DNA of 64,000 nt, from contig NW_027478162.1 in the NCBI RefSeq assembly GCF_051020975.1, positions 21,948,001 through 22,012,000 on the forward strand. The letters run 5' to 3'. The notes beneath the pieces are model-generated. The model was not told the DNA's origin. It worked only from the letters and a program-made list of their open reading frames with translations, and searched no databases. Origin of the DNA: Osmia lignaria lignaria. Taxonomy: Eukaryota; Arthropoda; Insecta; Hymenoptera; Megachilidae. Numbering within the stretch: the first letter of the stretch is position 1; the number at the start of each line of letters is the position of its first letter. Shown piece after piece: positions 50,036 to 61,618 of the stretch. The position numbers and the translations under genes were made by a program.

Positions 50036-51967
50036 TTGCAGATTCAGCTCAAAGGAACTGGCCTGACGGACATATTTCGAGATATTTCTTCTTCTTGTTG
50101 TTCTTCCTCTGCACAGCTAAGCTGGAAGTGGCATTTGCAGCTCGCAATAGTGCAGAGTTATCTCAAAGAAAGGGGCCACGGTGTTTCTGTATCTCTATTA
50201 TGTTGGAGCGGCTTCGGAACTTTTAAATATCTCGATATATCTCGAAAACTACGCTTCTGATCAAAAAATATCATAGAACATAAATTGTAGGAAACATAAT
50301 TCTCTACAAAAAAGGTCTCTTAACGTTTTGCCATAGCTCGCTTCGTTTCCGAGATATTTGCAGATTTAACTCAAGGGAAGGGGCCTAACGGACATATTTC
50401 GAGATATTTCTTCTTCTTGTTGTTCTTCTTCTGCACAGCTAAACTGGAAGTGGCATTTCCAGCTCGCAATAGTGCAGAGTTATCTCAAAGAGAGGGGCCA
50501 CGGTGTTTCTGTATCTCTATTATGTTGGTGCGGCTTCGGAACTTTTAAATATCTTGATATATCTCGAGAGCTACGCGTCTGATCAAAAAATATCATAGAT
50601 CATAAAAAGTAGGAAACATAATTCTCTACAAAAAAGGTCTCTTAACATTTTGCCATAGCTCGCTTCGTTTCCGAGATATTTGCAGATTTATCTCAAGGGA
50701 AGTGGCCTGACGGACATATTTCGAGATATTTCTTCTTCTTGTTGTTCTTCTTCTGCACAGCTAAGCTGGAAGTGGCATTTGCGGCTCGCACTAGTGCAGA
50801 GTTATCTCAAAGAAAGGGGCCACGGTGTTTCTGTATCTCTATTATCTTGGTGCGGCTTCGGAACTTTTAAATATCTTGATATATCTCGAGAACTACGCAT
50901 CTGATCAGAAAATATCATAGAAGATAAAAAGTAGGAAACTTAATTCTCTACAAAAAACGTCTCTTAACATTTTGCCATAGCTCGCTTCGTTTCCGAGATA
51001 TTTGCAGATTTATCTCAAGGTAAGGGGCCTGACGGACATATTTCGAGATATTTCTTCTTCTTGTTGTTCTTCTTCTGCACAGCTAAGCTGGAAGTGGCAT
51101 TTACAGCTCGCAATAGTGCATAGTTATCTGAAAGAAAGGGGCCACGGTGTTTCTGTATCTCTATTATGTTGGTGCGGCTTCGGAACTTTTAAATATCTGG
51201 ATATATCTCGAGAACTACGCATCTGATCAAAAAATATCATAGAACATAAAAAGTAGGAAACTCAATTCTCTACAAAAAAGGTCTCTTAACATTTTGCAAT
51301 AGCTCGCTTCGTTTCCGAGATATTTGCAGATCTATCTCAAGGGAAGGGGCCTGACGGACATATTTCGAGATATTTCTTCTTCTTGTTGTTCTTCTTCTGC
51401 ACAGCTAAGCTGGAAGTGGCATTTGCGGCTCGCACTAGTGCAGAGTTATCTCAAAGAAAGGGGCCACGGTGTTTCTGTATCTCTATTATGTTGGTGCTGC
51501 TTCGGAACTTTTAAATATCTCGATATATCTCGAAAACTACGCTTCTGATCAAAAAATATCATAGAACATAAATTGTAGGAAACATAATTCTCTACAAAAA
51601 ACGTCTCTTAACATTTTGCCATAGCTCGCTTCGTTTCCGAGATATTTGCAGATTCATCTCAAGGGAAGGGGCCTAACGGACATATTTCGAGATATTTCTT
51701 CTTCTTGTTGTTCTTCTTCTGCACAGCTAAACTGGAAGTGGCATTTCCAGCTCGCAATAGTACAGAGTTATCTCAAAGAAAGGGGCCACGGTGTTTCTGT
51801 ATCTCTATTATGTTGGTGCGGCTTCGGAACTTTTAAATATCTTGATATATCTCGAGAACTACGCGTCTGATCAAAAAATATCATAGAACATGAAAAGTAG
51901 GAAACTTAATTCTCTACAAAAAAGGTCTCTTAACATTTTGCCATAGCTCTCTTCGTTTCCGAGATAT

Positions 51968-52289
51968 TTGCAGATTTATCTCAAGGGAAGGGGCCTGACG
52001 GACACATTTCGAGATATTTCTTCTTCTTGTTGTTCTTCTTCTGCACAGCTAAGCTGGAAGTGGCATTTGCAGCTCGCAGTAGTGCAGAGTTATCTCAAAG
52101 AAAGGGGCCACGGTGTTTCTGTATCTCTATTATGTTGGTGCGGCTTCGGAACTTTTAAATATCTTGATATATCTCGAGAACTACGCATCCGATCAAAAAA
52201 TATCACAGAACATAAAAAGTAGGAAACTTAATTCTCTACAAAAAAGGTCTCTCAACATTTTGTCATAGCTCGCTTCGTTTCCGAGATAT
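51968..52289 (+). repeat. Fused monomer replacing three (deletion crossover product)
   Basis: The left part has GACACATTTCG, as in 46176. The right part has CGCAGTAGTGC and GCATCCGATC, as in 46820. The switch is between about 52005 and 52079. Compared with HOR-F copy 1, two monomer lengths (about 644 bp) are missing. The fused form is inherited at 53899 and 58403. Confidence 0.8.
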
Positions 52290-52932
52290 TTGCAGATATA
52301 TCTCAAGGGAAGGGGCCTGACAGACATATTTCGAGATATTTCTTCTTCTTGTTGTTCTTCTTCTGCACAGCTAAGCTGGAAGTGGCATTTGCAGCTCGCA
52401 ATAGTGCAGAGTTATCTCAAAGAAAGGGGCCACGGTGTTTCTGTATCTCTATTATGTTGGTGCGGCTTCGGAACTTTTAAATATCTTGATATATCTCGAG
52501 AACTACGCATCTGATCAAAAAATATCATAGAACATAAAAAGTAGGAAACTTAATTCTCTACAAAAAAGTCTGGTAAGATTTTGCCATAGCTCGCTTCGTT
52601 TCCGAGATATTTGCAGATTTATCTCAAGGTAAGGGGCCTGACGGACATATTTCGAGATATTTCTTCTTCTTGTTGTTCTTCTTCTGCACAGCTAAGCTGG
52701 AAGTGGCATTTACAGCTCGCAATAGTGCATAGTTATCTGAAAGAAAGGGGCCACGGTGTTTCTGTATCTCTATTATGTTGGTGCGGCTTCGGAACTTTTA
52801 AATATCTTGATATATCTCGAGAACTACGCATCTGATCAAAAAATATCACAGAACATAAAAAGTAGGAAACTCAATTCTCTACAAAAAACGTCTCTTAACA
52901 TTTTGCCATAGCTCGCTTCGTTTCCGAGATAT

Positions 52933-53254
52933 TTGCAGATTCATCTCAAGGGAAGGGGCCTAACGGACATATTTCGAGATATTTCTTCTTCTTGTTGTTC
53001 TTCTTCTGCACAGCTAAGCTGGAAGTGGCATTTACAGCTCGCAATAGTGCATAGTTATCTGAAAGAAAGGGGCCACGGTGTTTCTGTATCTCTATTATGT
53101 TGGTGCGGCTTCGGAACTTTTAAATATCTGGATATATCTCGAGAACTACGCATCTGATCAAAAAATATCATAGAACATAAAAAGTAGGAAACTCAATTCT
53201 CTACAAAAAAGGTCTCTTAACATTTTGCAATAGCTCGCTTCGTTTCCGAGATAT
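52933..53254 (+). repeat. Chimeric monomer at the 6-monomer duplication junction
   Basis: The left part (ATTCATCTC, CCTAACGG) is the 54864 type. The right part (CTAAGCTGG, TTTACAGC, GTGCATAG, ATCTGGATATATC) is the 51002 type. The switch lies between 52963 and 53018, an interval that includes the mirror tract. Confidence 0.8.
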
Positions 53255-56200
53255 TTGCAGATCTATCTCAAGGGAAGGGGCCTGACGGACATATTTCGAG
53301 ATATTTCTTCTTCTTGTTGTTCTTCTTCTGCACAGCTAAGCTGGAAGTGGCATTTGCGGCTCGCACTAGTGCAGAGTTATCTCAAAGAAAGGGGCCACGG
53401 TGTTTCTGTATCTCTATTATGTTGGTGCTGCTTCGGAACTTTTAAATATCTCGATATATCTCGAAAACTACGCTTCTGATCAAAAAATATCATAGAACAT
53501 AAATTGTAGGAAACATAATTCTCTACAAAAAACGTCTCTTAACATTTTGCCATAGCTCGCTTCGTTTCCGAGATATTTGCAGATTCATCTCAAGGGAAGG
53601 GGCCTAACGGACATATTTCGAGATATTTCTTCTTCTTGTTGTTCTTCTTCTGCACAGCTAAACTGGAAGTGGCATTTCCAGCTCGCAATAGTACAGAGTT
53701 ATCTCAAAGAAAGGGGCCACGGTGTTTCTGTATCTCTATTATGTTGGTGCGGCTTCGGAACTTTTAAATATCTTGATATATCTCGAGAACTACGCGTCTG
53801 ATCAAAAAATATCATAGAACATGAAAAGTAGGAAACTTAATTCTCTACAAAAAAGGTCTCTTAACATTTTGCCATAGCTCTCTTCGTTTCCGAGATATTT
53901 GCAGATTTATCTCAAGGGAAGGGGCCTGACGGACACATTTCGAGATATTTCTTCTTCTTGTTGTTCTTCTTCTGCACAGCTAAGCTGGAAGTGGCATTTG
54001 CAGCTCGCAGTAGTGCAGAGTTATCTCAAAGAAAGGGGCCACGGTGTTTCTGTATCTCTATTATGTTGGTGCGGCTTCGGAACTTTTAAATATCTTGATA
54101 TATCTCGAGAACTACGCATCCGATCAAAAAATATCACAGAACATAAAAAGTAGGAAACTTAATTCTCTACAAAAAAGGTCTCTCAACATTTTGTCATAGC
54201 TCGCTTCGTTTCCGAGATATTTGCAGATATATCTCAAGGGAAGGGGCCTGACAGACATATTTCGAGATATTTCTTCTTCTTGTTGTTCTTCTTCTGCACA
54301 GCTAAGCTGGAAGTGGCATTTGCAGCTCGCAATAGTGCAGAGTTATCTCAAAGAAAGGGGCCACGGTGTTTCTGTATCTCTATTATGTTGGTGCGGCTTC
54401 GGAACTTTTAAATATCTTGATATATCTCGAGAACTACGCATCTGATCAAAAAATATCATAGAACATAAAAAGTAGGAAACTTAATTCTCTACAAAAAAGT
54501 CTGGTAAGATTTTGCCATAGCTCGCTTCGTTTCCGAGATATTTGCAGATTTATCTCAAGGTAAGGGGCCTGACGGACATATTTCGAGATATTTCTTCTTC
54601 TTGTTGTTCTTCTTCTGCACAGCTAAGCTGGAAGTGGCATTTACAGCTCGCAATAGTGCATAGTTATCTGAAAGAAAGGGGCCACGGTGTTTCTGTATCT
54701 CTATTATGTTGGTGCGGCTTCGGAACTTTTAAATATCTTGATATATCTCGAGAACTACGCATCTGATCAAAAAATATCACAGAACATAAAAAGTAGGAAA
54801 CTCAATTCTCTACAAAAAACGTCTCTTAACATTTTGCCATAGCTCGCTTCGTTTCCGAGATATTTGCAGATTCATCTCAAGGGAAGGGGCCTAACGGACA
54901 TATTTCGAGATATTTCTTCTTCTTGTTGTTCTTCTTCTGCACAGCTAAACTGGAAGTGGCATTTCCAGCTCGCAATAGTACAGAGTTATCTCAAAGAAAG
55001 GGGCCACGGTGTTTCTGTATCTCTATTATGTTGGTGCGGCTTCGGAACTTTTAAATATCTTGATATATCTCGAGAACTACGCATCTGATCAAAAAATATC
55101 ATAGAACATAAAAAGTAGGAAACTTAATTCTCTACAAAAAAGTCTCGTAAGATTTTGCCATAGCTCGCTTCGTTTCCGAGATATTTGCAGATTTATCTCA
55201 AGGTAAGGGGCCTGACGGACATATTTCGAGATATTTCTTCTTCTTGTTGTTCTTCTTCTGCACAGCTAAGCTGGAAGTGGCATTTACAGCTCGCAATAGT
55301 GCATAGTTATCTGAAAGAAAGGGGCCAAGGTGTTTCTGTATCTCTATTATGTTCGTGCGGCTTCGGAACTTTTAAATATCTTGATATATCTCGAGAACTA
55401 CGCATCTGATCAAAAAATATCATAGAACATAAAAAGTAGGAAACTCAATTCTCTACAAAAAAGTCTGGTAAGATTTTGCCATAGCTCGCTTCGTTTCCGA
55501 GATATTTGCAGATTTATCTCAAGGTAAGGGGCCTGACGGACATATTTCGAGATATTTCTTCTTCTTGTTGTTCTTCTTCTGCACAGCTAAGCTGGAAGTG
55601 GCATTTACAGCTCGCAATAGTGCATAGTTATCTGAAAGAAAGGGGCCAAGGTGTTTCTGTATCTCTATTATGTTGGTGCGGCTTCGGAACTTTTAAATAT
55701 CTTGATATATCTCGAGAACTACGCATCTGATCAAAAAATATCATAGAACATAAAAAGTAGGAAACTCAATTCTCTACAAAAAAGGTCTCTTAACATTTTG
55801 CAATAGCTCGCTTCGTTTCCGAGATATTTGCAGATTTATCTCAAGGGAAGGGGCCTGACGGACATATTTCGAGATATTTCTTCTTCTTGTTGTTCTTCTT
55901 CTGCACAGCTAAACTGGAAGTGGCATTTCCAGCTCGCAATAGTACAGAGTTATCTCAAAGAAAGGGGCCACGGTGTTTCTGTATCTCTATTATGTTGGTG
56001 CGGCTTCGTAACTTTTAAATATCTTGATATATCTCGAGAACTACGCATCTGATCAAAAAATATCATAGAACATAAAAAGTAGGAAACTTAATTCTCTACA
56101 AAAAAGTCTGGTAAGATTTTGCCATAGCTCGCTTCGTTTCCGAGATATTTGCAGATTTAGCTCAAGGTAAGGGGCCTGACGGACATATTTCGAGATATTT

Positions 56201-57114
56201 CTTCTTCTTGTTGTTCTTCTTCTGCACAGCTAAGCTGGAAGTGGCATTTACAGCTCGCAATAGTGCATAGTTATCTGAAAGAAAGGGGCCACGGTGTTTC
56301 TGTATCTCTATTATGTTGGTGCGGCTTCGGAACTTTTAAATATCTTGATATATCTCGAGAGCTACGCGTCTGATCAAAAAATATCATAGAACATAAAAAG
56401 TAGGAAACATAATTCTCTACAAAAAAGGTGTCTTAACATTTTGCCATAGCTCGCTTCGTTTCCGAGATATTTGCAGATTTATCTCAAGGGAAGTGGCCTG
56501 ACGGACATATTTCGAGATATTTCTTCTTCTTGTTGTTCTTCTGCTGCACAGCTAAGCTGGAAGTGGCATTTGCGGCTCGCACTAGTGCAGAGTTATCTCA
56601 AAGAAAGGGGCCACGGTGTTTCTGTATCTCTATTATGTTGGTGCGGCTTCGGAACTTTTAAATATCTTGATATATCTCGAGAACTACGCATCTGATCAGA
56701 AAATATCATAGAAGATAAAAAGTAGGAAACTTAATTCTCTACAAAAAAGGTCTCTTAACATTTTGCCATAGCTCGCTTCGTTTCCGAGATATTTGCAGAT
56801 TCAGCTCAAAGGAACTGGCCTGACGGACATATTTCGAGATATTTCTTCTTCTTGTTGTTCTCCTGCTGCACAGCTAAGCTGGAAGTGGCATTTGCGGCTC
56901 GCACTAGTGCAGAGTTATCTCAAAGAAAGGGGCCACGGTGTTTCTGTATCTCTATTATGTTGGTGCGGCTTCGGAACTTTTAAATATCTTGATATATCTC
57001 GAGAACTACGCATCTGATCAGAAAATATCATAGAAGATAAAAAGTAGGAAACTTAATTCTCTACAAAAAAGGTCTCTTAACATTTTGCCATAGCTCGCTT
57101 CGTTTCCGAGATAT

Positions 57115-60100
57115 TTGCAGATTCAGCTCAAAGGAACTGGCCTGACGGACATATTTCGAGATATTTCTTCTTCTTGTTGTTCTTCCTCTGCACAGCTAAG
57201 CTGGAAGTGGCATTTGCAGCTCGCAATAGTGCAGAGTTATCTCAAAGAAAGGGGCCACGGTGTTTCTGTATCTCTATTATGTTGGAGCGGCTTCGGAACT
57301 TTTAAATATCTCGATATATCTCGAAAACTACGCTTCTGATCAAAAAATATCATAGAACATAAATTGTAGGAAACATAATTCTCTACAAAAAAGGTCTCTT
57401 AACGTTTTGCCATAGCTCGCTTCGTTTCCGAGATATTTGCAGATTTATCTCAAGGGAAGGGGCCTAACGGACATATTTCGAGATATTTCTTCTTCTTGTT
57501 GTTCTTCTTCTGCACAGCTAAACTGGAAGTGGCATTTCCAGCTCGCAATAGTGCAGAGTTATCTGAAAGAAAGGGGCCACGGTGTTTCTGTATCTCTATT
57601 ATGTTGGTGCGGCTTCGGAACTTTTAAATATCTGGATATATCTCGAGAACTACGCATCTGATCAAAAAATATCATAGAACATAAAAAGTAGGAAACTCAA
57701 TTCTCTACAAAAAAGGTCTCTTAACATTTTGCAATAGCTCGCTTCGTTTCCGAGATATTTGCAGATCTATCTCAAGGGAAGGGGCCTGACGGACATATTT
57801 CGAGATATTTCTTCTTCTTGTTGTTCTTCTTCTGCACAGCTAAGCTGGAAGTGGCATTTGCGGCTCGCACTAGTGCAGAGTTATCTCAAAGAAAGGGGCC
57901 ACGGTGTTTCTGTATCTCTATTATGTTGGTGCTGCTTCGGAACTTTTAAATATCTCGATATATCTCGAAAACTACGCTTCTGATCAAAAAATATCATAGA
58001 ACATAAATTGTAGGAAACATAATTCTCTACAAAAAACGTCTCTTAACATTTTGCCATAGCTCGCTTCGTTTCCGAGATATTTGCAGATTCATCTCAAGGG
58101 AAGGGGCCTAACGGACATATTTCGAGATATTTCTTCTTCTTGTTGTTCTTCTTCTGCACAGCTAAACTGGAAGTGGCATTTCCAGCTCGCAATAGTACAG
58201 AGTTATCTCAAAGAAAGGGGCCACGGTGTTTCTGTATCTCTATTATGTTGGTGCGGCTTCGGAACTTTTAAATATCTTGATATATCTCGAGAACTACGCG
58301 TCTGATCAAAAAATATCATAGAACATGAAAAGTAGGAAACTTAATTCTCTACAAAAAAGGTCTCTTAACATTTTGCCATAGCTCTCTTCGTTTCCGAGAT
58401 ATTTGCAGATTTATCTCAAGGGAAGGGGCCTGACGGACACATTTCGAGATATTTCTTCTTCTTGTTGTTCTTCTTCTGCACAGCTAAGCTGGAAGTGGCA
58501 TTTGCAGCTCGCAGTAGTGCAGAGTTATCTCAAAGAAAGGGGCCACGGTGTTTCTGTATCTCTATTATGTTGGTGCGGCTTCGGAACTTTTAAATATCTT
58601 GATATATCTCGAGAACTACGCATCCGATCAAAAAATATCACAGAACATAAAAAGTAGGAAACTTAATTCTCTACAAAAAAGGTCTCTCAACATTTTGTCA
58701 TAGCTCGCTTCGTTTCCGAGATATTTGCAGATATATCTCAAGGGAAGGGGCCTGACAGACATATTTCGAGATATTTCTTCTTCTTGTTGTTCTTCTTCTG
58801 CACAGCTAAGCTGGAAGTGGCATTTGCAGCTCGCAATAGTGCAGAGTTATCTCAAAGAAAGGGGCCACGGTGTTTCTGTATCTCTATTATGTTGGTGCGG
58901 CTTCGGAACTTTTAAATATCTTGATATATCTCGAGAACTACGCATCTGATCAAAAAATATCATAGAACATAAAAAGTAGGAAACTTAATTCTCTACAAAA
59001 AAGTCTGGTAAGATTTTGCCATAGCTCGCTTCGTTTCCGAGATATTTGCAGATTTATCTCAAGGTAAGGGGCCTGACGGACATATTTCGAGATATTTCTT
59101 CTTCTTGTTGTTCTTCTTCTGCACAGCTAAGCTGGAAGTGGCATTTACAGCTCGCAATAGTGCATAGTTATCTGAAAGAAAGGGGCCACGGTGTTTCTGT
59201 ATCTCTATTATGTTGGTGCGGCTTCGGAACTTTTAAATATCTTGATATATCTCGAGAACTACGCATCTGATCAAAAAATATCACAGAACATAAAAAGTAG
59301 GAAACTCAATTCTCTACAAAAAACGTCTCTTAACATTTTGCCATAGCTCGCTTCGTTTCCGAGATATTTGCAGATTCATCTCAAGGGAAGGGGCCTAACG
59401 GACATATTTCGAGATATTTCTTCTTCTTGTTGTTCTTCTTCTGCACAGCTAAACTGGAAGTGGCATTTCCAGCTCGCAATAGTACAGAGTTATCTCAAAG
59501 AAAGGGGCCACGGTGTTTCTGTATCTCTATTATGTTGGTGCGGCTTCGGAACTTTTAAATATCTTGATATATCTCGAGAACTACGCATCTGATCAAAAAA
59601 TATCATAGAACATAAAAAGTAGGAAACTTAATTCTCTACAAAAAAGTCTCGTAAGATTTTGCCATAGCTCGCTTCGTTTCCGAGATATTTGCAGATTTAT
59701 CTCAAGGTAAGGGGCCTGACGGACATATTTCGAGATATTTCTTCTTCTTGTTGTTCTTCTTCTGCACAGCTAAGCTGGAAGTGGCATTTACAGCTCGCAA
59801 TAGTGCATAGTTATCTGAAAGAAAGGGGCCAAGGTGTTTCTGTATCTCTATTATGTTCGTGCGGCTTCGGAACTTTTAAATATCTTGATATATCTCGAGA
59901 ACTACGCATCTGATCAAAAAATATCATAGAACATAAAAAGTAGGAAACTCAATTCTCTACAAAAAAGTCTGGTAAGATTTTGCCATAGCTCGCTTCGTTT
60001 CCGAGATATTTGCAGATTTATCTCAAGGTAAGGGGCCTGACGGACATATTTCGAGATATTTCTTCTTCTTGTTGTTCTTCTTCTGCACAGCTAAGCTGGA

Positions 60101-61618
60101 AGTGGCATTTACAGCTCGCAATAGTGCATAGTTATCTGAAAGAAAGGGGCCAAGGTGTTTCTGTATCTCTATTATGTTGGTGCGGCTTCGGAACTTTTAA
60201 ATATCTTGATATATCTCGAGAACTACGCATCTGATCAAAAAATATCATAGAACATAAAAAGTAGGAAACTCAATTCTCTACAAAAAAGGTCTCTTAACAT
60301 TTTGCAATAGCTCGCTTCGTTTCCGAGATATTTGCAGATTTATCTCAAGGGAAGGGGCCTGACGGACATATTTCGAGATATTTCTTCTTCTTGTTGTTCT
60401 TCTTCTGCACAGCTAAACTGGAAGTGGCATTTCCAGCTCGCAATAGTACAGAGTTATCTCAAAGAAAGGGGCCACGGTGTTTCTGTATCTCTATTATGTT
60501 GGTGCGGCTTCGTAACTTTTAAATATCTTGATATATCTCGAGAACTACGCATCTGATCAAAAAATATCATAGAACATAAAAAGTAGGAAACTTAATTCTC
60601 TACAAAAAAGTCTGGTAAGATTTTGCCATAGCTCGCTTCGTTTCCGAGATATTTGCAGATTTAGCTCAAGGTAAGGGGCCTGACGGACATATTTCGAGAT
60701 ATTTCTTCTTCTTGTTGTTCTTCTTCTGCACAGCTAAGCTGGAAGTGGCATTTACAGCTCGCAATAGTGCATAGTTATCTGAAAGAAAGGGGCCACGGTG
60801 TTTCTGTATCTCTATTATGTTGGTGCGGCTTCGGAACTTTTAAATATCTTGATATATCTCGAGAGCTACGCGTCTGATCAAAAAATATCATAGAACATAA
60901 AAAGTAGGAAACATAATTCTCTACAAAAAAGGTGTCTTAACATTTTGCCATAGCTCGCTTCGTTTCCGAGATATTTGCAGATTTATCTCAAGGGAAGTGG
61001 CCTGACGGACATATTTCGAGATATTTCTTCTTCTTGTTGTTCTTCTGCTGCACAGCTAAGCTGGAAGTGGCATTTGCGGCTCGCACTAGTGCAGAGTTAT
61101 CTCAAAGAAAGGGGCCACGGTGTTTCTGTATCTCTATTATGTTGGTGCGGCTTCGGAACTTTTAAATATCTTGATATATCTCGAGAACTACGCATCTGAT
61201 CAGAAAATATCATAGAAGATAAAAAGTAGGAAACTTAATTCTCTACAAAAAAGGTCTCTTAACATTTTGCCATAGCTCGCTTCGTTTCCGAGATATTTGC
61301 AGATTCAGCTCAAAGGAACTGGCCTGACGGACATATTTCGAGATATTTCTTCTTCTTGTTGTTCTCCTGCTGCACAGCTAAGCTGGAAGTGGCATTTGCG
61401 GCTCGCACTAGTGCAGAGTTATCTCAAAGAAAGGGGCCACGGTGTTTCTGTATCTCTATTATGTTGGTGCGGCTTCGGAACTTTTAAATATCTTGATATA
61501 TCTCGAGAACTACGCATCTGATCAGAAAATATCATAGAAGATAAAAAGTAGGAAACTTAATTCTCTACAAAAAAGGTCTCTTAACATTTTGCCATAGCTC
61601 GCTTCGTTTCCGAGATAT
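57115..61618 (+). repeat. HOR-F copy 3, 14 monomers (4,504 bp)
   Basis: The stretch from 57759 on repeats the region starting at 53255 at an offset of 4,504 bp, almost unchanged through about 62100. It begins with a monomer (57437) that is itself a chimera removing two monomers relative to copy 2. Confidence 0.87.
57437..57758 (+). repeat. Chimeric monomer with breakpoint in direct-repeat arm 2
   Basis: The left part (CCTAACGG, CTAAACTGG, TTTCCAGC, GTGCAGAG) is the 50358 type. From ATCTGAAAG onward, including ATCTGGATATATC, it is the 51002 type. The switch lies between 57556 and 57565, the same relative interval (monomer positions 120-129) as in the 43600 chimera, but with the CAAGGTAAGG-type part on the right instead of the left. 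Confidence 0.8.

Larger units (their letters stand above)
51324..55185 (+). repeat. 6-monomer tandem duplication (2 x 1,931 bp)
   Basis: Monomers at 51324, 51646, 51968, 52290, 52611 and 52933 recur as 53255, 53577, 53899, 54221, 54542 and 54864. The sixth differs: 52933 is a chimera that switches back into the monomer type preceding 51324, exactly as an unequal crossover would leave it. Confidence 0.87.
50036..57114 (+). repeat. HOR-F copy 2, 22 monomers (7,079 bp)
   Basis: Same start and end monomers as HOR-F copy 1. It contains the fused monomer (51968), an internal 6-monomer duplication (51324-53254 repeated at 53255-55185, offset 1,931 bp), and then the shared series up to the CTCCTGCTGC chimera at 56793. 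The monomer at 50358 has a private TTTAACTCAAGG change. Confidence 0.85.
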
